Shown in pieces: positions 1 through 7,926 of a DNA stretch of 24,292 nt. Position numbers and translations under genes: made by a program. How positions within the stretch are numbered: position 1 is the first letter of the stretch; each line of letters begins with the position of its first letter. Source of the stretch: CAZVFE01 sp964626405 (lineage in GTDB: Bacteria; Bacteroidota; Bacteroidia; Cytophagales; Spirosomataceae); NCBI GenBank assembly GCA_964626405.1, contig CAZVFE010000024.1, forward strand, positions 1 to 24,292, read 5' to 3'. Below the pieces are notes generated by a model. The model saw only the letters and a program-made list of their open reading frames with translations, made no database searches and was not told the origin of the DNA.

Positions 1-7
1 GATTTGA

Positions 8-25
8 AAATTAGAGTTCTAATTT
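8..25 (-). terminator. possible weak terminator hairpin at the uvrA stop codon
   Basis: An 8-base inverted repeat (AAATTAGA at 8-15, TCTAATTT at 18-25) spans the uvrA stop codon. Read on the minus strand it is followed by only a short TTTT tract. The stem is AT-rich and the window edge cuts off what follows, so this may be chance in AT-rich DNA. Confidence 0.25.
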
Positions 26-2830
26 AAGAAATCTACCGGTATGGCTTTTTTTGTTTTTCGCAATTTCCTCAGGCGTACCGGTGGCTACCAATTCTCCTCC
101 TTTCATTCCGCCTTCGGGACCAATATCGATAATATGATCAGAAACTTTTAAAACGTCTAGATTATGTTCAATAATTAAAACGGTGTTTCCTTTATCAACA
201 AGTTTTTGTAAAACATTCAATAATAATTTAATATCCTGAAAATGGAGACCAGTGGTGGGCTCATCCAAAACATAAAGGGTTTTTCCAGTGTCTTTTTTGG
301 ATAATTCTTCAGAGAGTTTCACTCTTTGGGCTTCTCCTCCACTCAGGGTAGTAGCATGTTGGCCAAGGCTAATATATCCCAAACCTACGTCTAATAAGGT
401 TTTGATTCTTCTATGAATTTTTGGTTGATTTTCGAAGAATTCATAGGCTTGTTCCACGGTCATATCCAAAATATCGGAGATGGATTTACCTTTGAATCTA
501 ACCTCTAGGGTTTCTCTATTGAAGCGTTTTCCTTTACAAGTTTCACATTCTACCTGTACATCTGGCAGGAATTCCATTTCAATTTTTTTCAAGCCCGCTC
601 CTTCGCAGGTTTCACATCTTCCACCTTTTACATTGAAGCTAAATCTTCCTGGCTTATAACCCCTTATTTTAGATTCTGGTAAATCTGAAAAAAGGGCGCG
701 GATATCGGTATATAAATTAGTATATGTAGCAGGATTCGAACGGGGTGTTCTTCCAATCGGACTTTGGTCTACTTCAATAATTTTATCAATATTTTCAATT
801 CCTGTGATAGATTTGAAAGGTAAAGGATCTTTATTCGATTTATAAAATTCTTTCTTTAGATATGCTACTAAGGTTTCATGAATTAAGGTAGACTTACCTG
901 AGCCAGAAACACCTGAAACGGTAATTAATTTTCCGAGAGGAATATCTACATCAATATTTTTTAGGTTATTTCCTGAGGCTTTTTTAATTGAAATAGTTTT
1001 TTCATTCCCCTTTCTTCTTTCCTTGGGGATTTCAATTTTCCATTCATTTCTCAGGAAATTTGAGGTAGGAGTATTGAGTTTTAAGAATTCTTCCGGACTA
1101 CCTTTCCCAACAATTGTGCCTCCGTGAATACCTGCGCCAGGCCCTATATCCAAAATATAATCGGCAGCGAGCATCATGTCTTTATCATGTTCTACAACAA
1201 AGACTGAATTGCCAATATCACGAAGATCTTTTAAAGATTGAATTAATTTTTCATTATCTCTCTGATGTAGACCGATGGAGGGTTCATCCATGATATATAA
1301 AACACCTACTAATTGTGTGCCAATTTGGGTTGCCAAACGAATTCTTTGGGCTTCACCCCCAGAGAGTGTCCGGATGGGACGATCAAGCGTGAGATATGTC
1401 AATCCGATTTGAGTTAGAAAACCTACTCGTTTTTTAATTTCTTTGATGACCTCTTGACCAATTTGTTTCTGACGATCAGAGATTCTTTCCTCTAAATTTT
1501 CCAGAAAATTTTCTAATTCAACCACATCCATCTGGGCTAGTTCTCCAATATGTTTACCATCAATTTTATAATGGAGAGATTCCTTTTTTAATCGATAACC
1601 ACCACAATCATCGCAAGTCTTGATAGTAACAAAATCTGAAAACCAGTTTTGTGCTCGTTCATTGTCGGACTGGTTATATTTTTTGATAAAGTTGATGATT
1701 CCTTCGTATTTCATACTCCATTCCGTTCCTTGGTATTTTTTGGAAGGAACAGCCACGGGCTTATCAGAACCATAAAGCATCATTTTTATTGCTTCAGCAG
1801 GAAATTTTTCAATAGGAGTAGATAGCCCAATTTTGAAGGGCTTTAATAAGGATTCTAATTGTTTAAATATCCATAGATCGCGGTATTCACCAATAGGGGC
1901 AATGGCTCCTCTAATGATGGATAAAGATTTATCTGGAATGATGGAATCTTCTGTTATCTCCTCTATAATGCCTAGGCCATTACATGTAGGACAAGCTCCA
2001 TACGGACTATTAAAAGAAAAAGTATTGGGGGCAGGTTCATCATAAGATAGACCTGTTTTTGGATCCATTAAAGTTTGAGAAAAATAATGGACTTTTTGAT
2101 CTTGATCCAAAAGAATAATTTGTCCTTTACCCAATTTCATCGCAGTTGCAAGAGATTGGGAAAGACGAAGTCGATCTTGTTTATCCAAAATTAGTCGATC
2201 CACCACCACTTCTACATCATGGATTTTGAAACGGTCTAATTGTAAGTTTGGTACAATTTCCTGAATTTCTCCATCAATTCTTACCTTGGTATATCCCCAT
2301 TTTGAAATTTGAACGAATAATTCTCTATAATGTCCTTTTCTTCCCTTTACAACTGGTGCCAAAATAATGGTTTTTTGTCCATCAAAAGATTGATAAAGCG
2401 CTTCAATAATTTGGTCGGTAGACATTTTAACCATTTTCTCTCCACTTAGGTAAGAATAGGCGTCGGCTGCTCTAGCGTAGAATAAGCGTAAGAAATCATA
2501 AATTTCTGTTGTAGTTCCAACGGTAGATCGGGGATTTTTTGAAGTGGTTTTTTGTTCGATAGAAATTACAGGAGAAAGGCCTTCGATTTTATCAACATTG
2601 GGTCTTTCTAGGTTTCCTAGGAAATTTCTCGCATAAGCAGAGAAAGATTCCATATATCTTCTTTGTCCTTCCGCATAAATCGTATCAAATGCCAGGGAAG
2701 ATTTTCCAGAACCGGAGATACCAGTAATTACTACCAATTGATTTCTTGGTATTTTTACATCAATATTTTTGAGATTATGCTCTCTAGCACCGTAAACTTC
2801 AACGTGGGAATAACCTGTAAGGTCTAACAT
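11..2830 (-). CDS. uvrA: excinuclease ABC subunit A (UvrA)
   Basis: UvrA is the damage-recognition ATPase of cytoplasmic nucleotide excision repair; it loads UvrB onto lesions. The 939-residue length is normal for the family. Both ATP-binding halves are complete. Walker A is at residues 37-45 (GISGSGKSS) and 640-648 (GVSGSGKST). Two LSGGEAQR signatures start near residues 489 and 829, each followed by a Walker B with DEP. Zinc-binding cysteine pairs are visible at 280/283 and 406/409 in the first half and at 739/742 and 762/765 in the second. The N-terminal YGAREHNLKNIDV motif follows the chosen ATG closely, so the start is secure. The gene stands alone, about 100 bases downstream of the TonB receptor on the same strand and separated from it by a hairpin. 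No frameshift or missing key residue is seen. Confidence 0.98.
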   Translation of the reverse strand: MLDLTGYSHVEVYGAREHNLKNIDVKIPRNQLVVITGISGSGKSSLAFDTIYAEGQRRYMESFSAYARNFLGNLERPNVDKIEGLSPVISIEQKTTSKNPRSTVGTTTEIYDFLRLFYARAADAYSYLSGEKMVKMSTDQIIEALYQSFDGQKTIILAPVVKGRKGHYRELFVQISKWGYTKVRIDGEIQEIVPNLQLDRFKIHDVEVVVDRLILDKQDRLRLSQSLATAMKLGKGQIILLDQDQKVHYFSQTLMDPKTGLSYDEPAPNTFSFNSPYGACPTCNGLGIIEEITEDSIIPDKSLSIIRGAIAPIGEYRDLWIFKQLESLLKPFKIGLSTPIEKFPAEAIKMMLYGSDKPVAVPSKKYQGTEWSMKYEGIINFIKKYNQSDNERAQNWFSDFVTIKTCDDCGGYRLKKESLHYKIDGKHIGELAQMDVVELENFLENLEERISDRQKQIGQEVIKEIKKRVGFLTQIGLTYLTLDRPIRTLSGGEAQRIRLATQIGTQLVGVLYIMDEPSIGLHQRDNEKLIQSLKDLRDIGNSVFVVEHDKDMMLAADYILDIGPGAGIHGGTIVGKGSPEEFLKLNTPTSNFLRNEWKIEIPKERRKGNEKTISIKKASGNNLKNIDVDIPLGKLITVSGVSGSGKSTLIHETLVAYLKKEFYKSNKDPLPFKSITGIENIDKIIEVDQSPIGRTPRSNPATYTNLYTDIRALFSDLPESKIRGYKPGRFSFNVKGGRCETCEGAGLKKIEMEFLPDVQVECETCKGKRFNRETLEVRFKGKSISDILDMTVEQAYEFFENQPKIHRRIKTLLDVGLGYISLGQHATTLSGGEAQRVKLSEELSKKDTGKTLYVLDEPTTGLHFQDIKLLLNVLQKLVDKGNTVLIIEHNLDVLKVSDHIIDIGPEGGMKGGELVATGTPEEIAKNKKSHTGRFLKLEL

Positions 2831-2868
2831 AAACTAAATTTGATTCATTTAAGGCGATAAAATAATAA

Positions 2869-2909
2869 TGCGAATTAAGAACCATTTCTTTAATAATTCT
2901 TAATTCGCA
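2869..2909 (-). terminator. intrinsic terminator of the TonB receptor gene
   Basis: A perfect 13-bp inverted repeat (2869-2881 pairing with 2897-2909) encloses a 15-base loop. It begins 23 bases past the receptor's stop codon and, read on the minus strand, runs into ATTATTATTTTAT. Position and strand fit a terminator insulating uvrA from the receptor. The stem is fairly AT-rich and the U-tract is interrupted, so strength is uncertain. The same hairpin could act as a weak terminator on the other strand, but no plus-strand gene ends here. Confidence 0.65.
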
Positions 2910-2931
2910 AAATTATAAATTTTAATGAATT

Positions 2932-5661
2932 CTATCTAAAGAATTCATCAAAAGTAATACTTACGAAAACTGTTCTACCAATTGCTGGATTCGCCCATGA
3001 AGTGGTATATAAATTTCCAGAAAGATTAGAACCTCCTACTTTCACTAAAGATTTCATTGAAGGAATTCTTTTAGTAATTGCAGCATCTAAAGTAGAGAAT
3101 GCAGGAATTACAGATCCCTGAGCTTGATTTACAACCGGATTAACGATTGATGATTGCCAAACAAATGAATCTTGGTTTCTATAAGTAATATTAAATCCGA
3201 AACCTGATTTTCCAATATTGCTATTTGCTAAGGTAAAGGTTTTTCTCATTTTAGGAGTATTATATCCTAAAGTTTTAACGTTGATATCATTACCTGTAAC
3301 AGATTTTACTTCATTACTAGATAAATTCGCTCCGATAGTGAAATTTCCAGCAAATTTCCAGTCAATTCCTAGTCCCCAACCACCAGTTTTAACTTTACCT
3401 TCAACATTCGCAGGGAATGAGAATGTATTGGAACCGTTGATTGTTGCTAAAGAAGTACCAGTTGTAACAACCTGACCAGCAGAGAAATTATTATAAGTAG
3501 AAGAATACCAATAAGCATCTACTAAGAATTTATTTGCAAATAATCCTTTATAACCAAGTTCTGTTGAAACTACTCTTTCAGGTTTCCATTCTTTTGCTTG
3601 GTATTTTTGTGGATTTCCTGCAAGTAGGGAACTTAAAGTATAGGCATTTCCATCTAAATTATACATTTTTTGTACCGCTGGAAGACCACCTAATAGTCTA
3701 GCAGTAGGAGTACCCAAATTAATATATTGATCCTGTGTTGTTGGGATTCTAAAACCTGACTGATAAGAAGCTCTAATATTAGAAGTTCCAAGGCTTAATA
3801 CTCCGGATACTCTTGGAGTAAATTGACCTTTGAAGTTTTCATTTTTATCATATCTGGCAGAACCAGTAATTTTGAATTTATCTTCAAATAAAGATTTTGC
3901 TAATTGTAAATAAGCTCCATATTCAGAAATGGTGTATTCAGAACCATCTGCCTTAGTTAGGAATAAAGAACCTTGAGAATTTAAATTATATCTTCTATAA
4001 TTTGCTCCTGCTACTACTTCTAATGCATTGTTTAATGCCTCTGTGAAATTATACATTCCTTCGAAGTGAGTCATTCCTGTTCTATCAATGAACTTTGCAC
4101 CATTTGGAAGAGCTTTTTTCGAAGCTTCCTCTTTTGCTGCATTGAATGCTGCAGAACCTGCTGCAGGAACAACAGATTGTGCTGCTGCTAATGAATTTGC
4201 ATAGAAGGTTGAAAAGCCAGCTGATGCTGCTGCTGTTGCGGCATCATAAGCACCAAAAGGATTCCCAGTTCCTGCTAAGGCAGTTTGGAATGCAGTAGCA
4301 AAAGTTCCAAATGATTGGCCAGCAAATGTTAAGAAATAATTTGTAAAATAATTGGTATAAGTTCCAGTATTATTTAAAATTAATTGCGCTAAAGTACCCC
4401 CAGCGTAAGCATCTCCTGAATTTTCAGTTGTATTATATCCTCTTAAGAACCAATTAGAACCTTTTAATTCTGCTTTAAATTGATTTAAATGGAAATTCAA
4501 TAAAGAATAACGGTCAATACCTGTATAAACTGAAGTACCCTGACCATAATTATCTTGAACGATTAATTCAATATCATCATTTAATCTCCAATGTACCGCA
4601 GCATTGAATTTAAGATTCTTATTGTTATAGTTTACAATATCTTGCTCCAAATATCCAGGACCAGAAATATTAACATTTGGAATAAATTTCCCCATTAAAG
4701 TAGCAGCAGTAATATTGGGTTGACCAGTAGCAGTATATGCTTGATTTAAACCTCCTAAAATTTGCTGGAATCCTAAATAAAATTGAGATAATGCTGTTGC
4801 AGTTGCTGCTGGATAACCTGCTGACTGTAAGCCTGCTGGTAAAGCTTGTGGTAAAGCAGCAGCTGGATAACCTGCAGCTAAGATTTGTGCTGCCGCTCCA
4901 TTTACTCCATTATATATTCCTAGGATATTATTAAATAGGTTTTGATTNNNNNNNNNNNNNNNNNNNNNNNNNNNNNNNNNNNNNNNNNNNNNNNNNNNNN
5001 NNNNNNNNNNNNNNNNNNNNNNNNNNNNNNNNNNNNNNNNNNNNNNNTCTGAAATACCAACTACGTTACCTACAGAGAAATTTAATCCAGGAGCTTGATT
5101 GTCCATTCCATCAATTAATTGAACAACACGGACGTTACCATTCGAACCAAATCCTCTCATATTAATCGAATTAAAAGAAAAAGATTGTGTACTCATGTCA
5201 ATTCCTTTTAAATTTCTTAAAGCGTCATAAAAATTTGCAGATCCTGTTTGTTGAATATCTCTAATAGACATTGTTTCTACAGACACTGGAGATTTTAAAA
5301 CACTTTCCTCAACTCTCGACGCCGATACCACCACTTCATTTCCTAAGGTTGAAGATTCGTTCATTTTGATGGTCATATTTTCATTTGTTCCATCAATTTT
5401 CATTTCTACAGAGGAATATCCTACACTTGAAACAACAATTGTGAAAGGTGTTGGTGTAGATGTTGTTAGATTAAATTTACCATTTAAATCGGCAATGGTT
5501 CCAATGACTTTTCCTTTAACTGATAAATTTGCTCCAATCATCGGGGAGCCATCATTTGAGTCTACAATACTACCTGAAATGGTAGTTTGAGCAAGAATCG
5601 TTATAGATGTAATTAAAAATAAAACGGCACTAAGTGCAAGTTTGAGTGAAAGTTTTTTCAT
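2932..5661 (-). CDS. TonB-dependent outer-membrane receptor, interrupted by an assembly gap
   Basis: This is an outer-membrane beta-barrel receptor that would import a ligand using TonB/ExbBD energy. Residues 1-25 are a signal peptide (cleavage after ILA-Q). Residues about 26-105 form a carboxypeptidase-regulatory-like domain (GSIVDSNDGSPMIGANLSVKG), typical of Bacteroidota receptors. The plug begins near 110 and reads through NMRGFGSNGNVRVVQLIDGM. Residues 205-238 are unknown because of 100 Ns. The barrel follows and ends in an aromatic-rich C-terminus (FDEFFR). Two alanine-rich stretches (about 245-295 and 465-520) probably lie in extracellular loops. The frame stays open across the Ns, but the plug is too short for the family, so more sequence is probably missing than the filler shows. 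No SusD partner is adjacent; the next gene on this strand is uvrA. The ligand cannot be predicted. Confidence 0.9.
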   Translation of the reverse strand: MKKLSLKLALSAVLFLITSITILAQTTISGSIVDSNDGSPMIGANLSVKGKVIGTIADLNGKFNLTTSTPTPFTIVVSSVGYSSVEMKIDGTNENMTIKMNESSTLGNEVVVSASRVEESVLKSPVSVETMSIRDIQQTGSANFYDALRNLKGIDMSTQSFSFNSINMRGFGSNGNVRVVQLIDGMDNQAPGLNFSVGNVVGISXXXXXXXXXXXXXXXXXXXXXXXXXXXXXXXXXXNQNLFNNILGIYNGVNGAAAQILAAGYPAAALPQALPAGLQSAGYPAATATALSQFYLGFQQILGGLNQAYTATGQPNITAATLMGKFIPNVNISGPGYLEQDIVNYNNKNLKFNAAVHWRLNDDIELIVQDNYGQGTSVYTGIDRYSLLNFHLNQFKAELKGSNWFLRGYNTTENSGDAYAGGTLAQLILNNTGTYTNYFTNYFLTFAGQSFGTFATAFQTALAGTGNPFGAYDAATAAASAGFSTFYANSLAAAQSVVPAAGSAAFNAAKEEASKKALPNGAKFIDRTGMTHFEGMYNFTEALNNALEVVAGANYRRYNLNSQGSLFLTKADGSEYTISEYGAYLQLAKSLFEDKFKITGSARYDKNENFKGQFTPRVSGVLSLGTSNIRASYQSGFRIPTTQDQYINLGTPTARLLGGLPAVQKMYNLDGNAYTLSSLLAGNPQKYQAKEWKPERVVSTELGYKGLFANKFLVDAYWYSSTYNNFSAGQVVTTGTSLATINGSNTFSFPANVEGKVKTGGWGLGIDWKFAGNFTIGANLSSNEVKSVTGNDINVKTLGYNTPKMRKTFTLANSNIGKSGFGFNITYRNQDSFVWQSSIVNPVVNQAQGSVIPAFSTLDAAITKRIPSMKSLVKVGGSNLSGNLYTTSWANPAIGRTVFVSITFDEFFR
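4808..4875. repeat. in-frame imperfect repeat, period 54 bases, in the TonB receptor
   Basis: The 14-mer GCTGGATAACCTGC occurs exactly at 4808-4821 and again at 4862-4875. The spacing of 54 bases equals 18 codons, so both copies encode the same AGYPAA peptide on the minus strand within an alanine/glycine/leucine-rich loop. The intervening sequence is only loosely similar. The second copy lies about 70 bases from the assembly gap. Confidence 0.6.
4948..5047. other. assembly gap of exactly 100 Ns inside the TonB receptor plug
   Basis: One hundred consecutive Ns interrupt the receptor between residues 204 and 239. A round 100 is a common placeholder for a scaffold gap of unknown size, so the true distance need not be 100 bases. 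The two flanks are in the same frame with this filler. Confidence 0.99.
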
Positions 5662-5700
5662 AAGAATATGTTTATGAAGTTTGTTAAATTTGCGGTAAAT

Positions 5701-5719
5701 ATAGAAATATAAATTCTAT
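5701..5719. repeat. short inverted repeat in the divergent intergenic region upstream of the TonB receptor
   Basis: ATAGAA (5701-5706) and TTCTAT (5714-5719) form a 6-bp dyad about 45 bases upstream of the receptor start. On the minus strand it overlaps TATATTTA (5696-5703), a one-mismatch version of the Bacteroidota -7 box TAnnTTTG, but no matching -33 TTG is found. It could be an operator or simply AT-rich noise. The rest of this 190-base intergenic region shows only A/T runs, apart from the promoter listed separately. Confidence 0.2.
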
Positions 5720-5800
5720 TTTAACATTATAATTTATTAAATTAAATTGAAATATCACAATTTAATATTTAAATTTTTAAATTTTACCATTTCTTAATAT

Positions 5801-5829
5801 TTGTTTTTTCTTGATTTTCACTAACTTAG
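5801..5829 (+). promoter_or_regulatory. candidate Bacteroidota promoter for the DUF3089-manC pair
   Basis: TTG at 5801-5803 (preceded by T, so TTTG), an 18-base spacer, and TAACTTAG at 5822-5829, one mismatch from the TAnnTTTG -7 consensus of Bacteroidota. Transcription would start near 5835, leaving a leader of about 17 bases before the ATG at 5852. The -7 mismatch keeps confidence modest. Confidence 0.4.
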
Positions 5830-5851
5830 AAGCAAATTATCGCCTAAATCA

Positions 5852-6883
5852 ATGAAAAAAATCTTTTTATTTTTTATTCTAATTTCTGCCTTTTCTTGTT
5901 CAAAACCATTTTATTATATCAATCCAAATAGATTTAGTGATGTTCCCCAACCTCCAGAGGTAGACTATTCTAAAATTGAAAATTGGGCTTCTCATCCAGA
6001 TATTGATGATGAGGCAGATAAAATACCCAAGAATTCAAATTTTAAGGATGGTCAAAAAGAGGCTGAGGTAGATGTCTTTTTTGTTTATCCAACTGTTTAT
6101 ATCAAGGAACCTCGGTTTGAATATTCCTGGAATGCTTATTTGGGAGATTCCTTGTTGAATAAAGAAATTGATGAGGGTACCATCCGAAATCAAGCTTCCG
6201 TTTTTAATGGATCCGCAAAAATTTATGCACCTAGGTATAGACAAGCCCATTATTATATTTATTATACACCCAATAAAGAAGACAAAACTGCTGCATTAGA
6301 TTTGGCCTATTCTGATGTAAAAAAGGCTTTTGAATACTATTTGCAAAATTTTAATCATGGTAGACCAATCATTATAGCTGGCCATAGCCAAGGAACCCAA
6401 CATGCAACCAGACTTTTACAGGAATATTTTGATGGGAAGGAATTGTCTAACCAATTAGTAGCAGCTTATATCATTGGAATAGCTACCCAAAAATCTTTTT
6501 TCAAGGAATTAAAACCTTGTGCAAATCCAGATCAAACTGGTTGTTTTGTGTCTTATACCACCTTTCACCGGAAATATTATCCGGATTGGCATCCAAGAAA
6601 AGAAACAGATTTGGTTTCGGTAAATCCAGTCTCGTGGACTTTAGATGAAAACCATGCTTCAAGATTTGATAATCCTGGTGGGGTTGGATTGAGTTTTAAT
6701 TATATTGAGCATGCTACTGATGCCCAAAATCATCAGGGATTATTATGGATTCATCAGCCCCATATTTTTGGGAGAATTTTTATCCATAAAAAAAATTGGC
6801 ATATTGGAGATTATAATTTATTTTGGGGTTCAATTCGAAAAAATGTAGAAAATCGAATTGAAAAATTTAACCAAAAAAAATGA
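5852..6883 (+). CDS. DUF3089 family lipoprotein, alpha/beta-hydrolase fold
   Basis: The product is a 343-residue predicted lipoprotein. The N-terminus (MKKIFLFFILISAFSC) is a short signal peptide ending in a lipobox-like AFSC, placing Cys16 as the lipidated residue, so it should be anchored in the envelope. The body matches DUF3089: VDVFFVYPTVY near residue 73, YAPRYRQ near 126, a nucleophile elbow GHSQG at 177-181 with Ser179 as likely catalytic serine, and a C-terminal DYNLFWGSIRKNV block. The family has an alpha/beta-hydrolase fold; its natural substrate is not established, and I do not assign one. The last four bases overlap the manC start (ATGA), suggesting translational coupling. An alternative reading as a lipase or esterase is compatible but unproven. 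Confidence 0.9.
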   Translation: MKKIFLFFILISAFSCSKPFYYINPNRFSDVPQPPEVDYSKIENWASHPDIDDEADKIPKNSNFKDGQKEAEVDVFFVYPTVYIKEPRFEYSWNAYLGDSLLNKEIDEGTIRNQASVFNGSAKIYAPRYRQAHYYIYYTPNKEDKTAALDLAYSDVKKAFEYYLQNFNHGRPIIIAGHSQGTQHATRLLQEYFDGKELSNQLVAAYIIGIATQKSFFKELKPCANPDQTGCFVSYTTFHRKYYPDWHPRKETDLVSVNPVSWTLDENHASRFDNPGGVGLSFNYIEHATDAQNHQGLLWIHQPHIFGRIFIHKKNWHIGDYNLFWGSIRKNVENRIEKFNQKK

Positions 6884-7926
6884 AAAAAAGGTTTTTAGTT
6901 GTTATGGCTGGTGGAGCAGGTACAAGATTTTGGCCTGTTAGCACGGAAGAAAAACCTAAGCAATTCCTAGATATTCTCGGAGTCGGAAAGACTTTATTAC
7001 AAATGACAGTGGAGAGATTCCAAGGAATTATTCCTGTTGAAAATATCGTTATCGTTACCAATAAAGAATATAAATCCCTTGTTCAGGAGCAATTGCCCTT
7101 TATTATGGACAACAATATTCTTTTAGAACCATTTGGCAAAAACACTACCCCATGTGTGGCCTATGCAGCGTATAAAATATCTTCTAAAATAAAGGATGCC
7201 CATTTAATTGTAAGTCCGGCGGACCACCTCGTGGTGAACGTTCAAGATTTTCAACTAGCCATTAACAAGGCTATTAAAAGTTCTTCTGATGGAGGGATAG
7301 TCACCCTTGGGATTCAACCTAGTAGCCCGAATACGGGTTATGGGTATATTCAATATTTGCCCTGTGAAAAAAATGATGTTTGTAAGGTAAAGACTTTTAC
7401 TGAAAAACCAAATTTAGAATTAGCGAAGGCATTCGTAGAAAGTGGAGATTATTTATGGAATTCTGGAATTTTTGTACTGACAGCCAAAACCTTTAAAAAA
7501 GAATTAGAGGAAAATGTGGAGAGAATGGCAGAACAATTTTCCGAAGGAGATAAAATATATTATACGGAAGGAGAGGAAGAATTTATTCAGCGAATATATA
7601 CGGTTGTGAAAAGTATTGCCATTGATATTGCAATCATGGAGAAATCTAAAAATATATCCGTAATACCTTCAGATTTTGGATGGACAGACCTAGGAACTTG
7701 GAATTCTTTGTATGATCAAATTGAAAAAGATGGAAATCAAAATGTAATTCAAGGTAAGGTGATAGCTTATGATACACATAATTGTGTGATTCATATTTCT
7801 GAGGGTAAAACCTTGGTCGTTCAAGGATTAGAGAATATGATAATTGCAGAGAAGAATAATAAGATTTTAATTTGTTCAAAAAATCAAGAACAAAATGTTA
7901 AGAATTTTATTGAAAATATCGATTAA
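6880..7926 (+). CDS. manC: mannose-1-phosphate guanylyltransferase
   Basis: This cytoplasmic nucleotidyltransferase makes GDP-mannose from mannose-1-phosphate and GTP, feeding mannose, fucose and other sugars into surface glycans. The 348-residue protein has the single catalytic domain and lacks the C-terminal phosphomannose isomerase domain of bifunctional ManC/AlgA. Visible motifs are the nucleotide-binding GGAGTRFWPVSTEEKPKQF at 11-29, EPFGKNTTPC at 83-92 (family usually has R where K87 stands), SPADH at 112-116, NTGYGYI at 151-157, FTEKP at 173-177, and WNSGIF at 193-198. It overlaps the DUF3089 gene by four bases and probably shares its promoter. Its stop codon overlaps that of convergent recG in a shared TTAA. 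Glucose-1-phosphate uridylyl- or thymidylyltransferases are less likely given the FWPVS and WNSGIF motifs. Confidence 0.93.
   Translation: MKKRFLVVMAGGAGTRFWPVSTEEKPKQFLDILGVGKTLLQMTVERFQGIIPVENIVIVTNKEYKSLVQEQLPFIMDNNILLEPFGKNTTPCVAYAAYKISSKIKDAHLIVSPADHLVVNVQDFQLAINKAIKSSSDGGIVTLGIQPSSPNTGYGYIQYLPCEKNDVCKVKTFTEKPNLELAKAFVESGDYLWNSGIFVLTAKTFKKELEENVERMAEQFSEGDKIYYTEGEEEFIQRIYTVVKSIAIDIAIMEKSKNISVIPSDFGWTDLGTWNSLYDQIEKDGNQNVIQGKVIAYDTHNCVIHISEGKTLVVQGLENMIIAEKNNKILICSKNQEQNVKNFIENID

Noticed and set aside
3218..3475. Plus-strand open frame of 85 codons
   Set aside because: Antisense to the TonB receptor barrel; an artefact of low stop density opposite a coding frame.
2932..5661. TonB receptor considered as SusC of a polysaccharide utilisation locus
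   Set aside because: No SusD, glycoside hydrolase or dedicated regulator is adjacent; neighbours are uvrA and a divergent lipoprotein gene.
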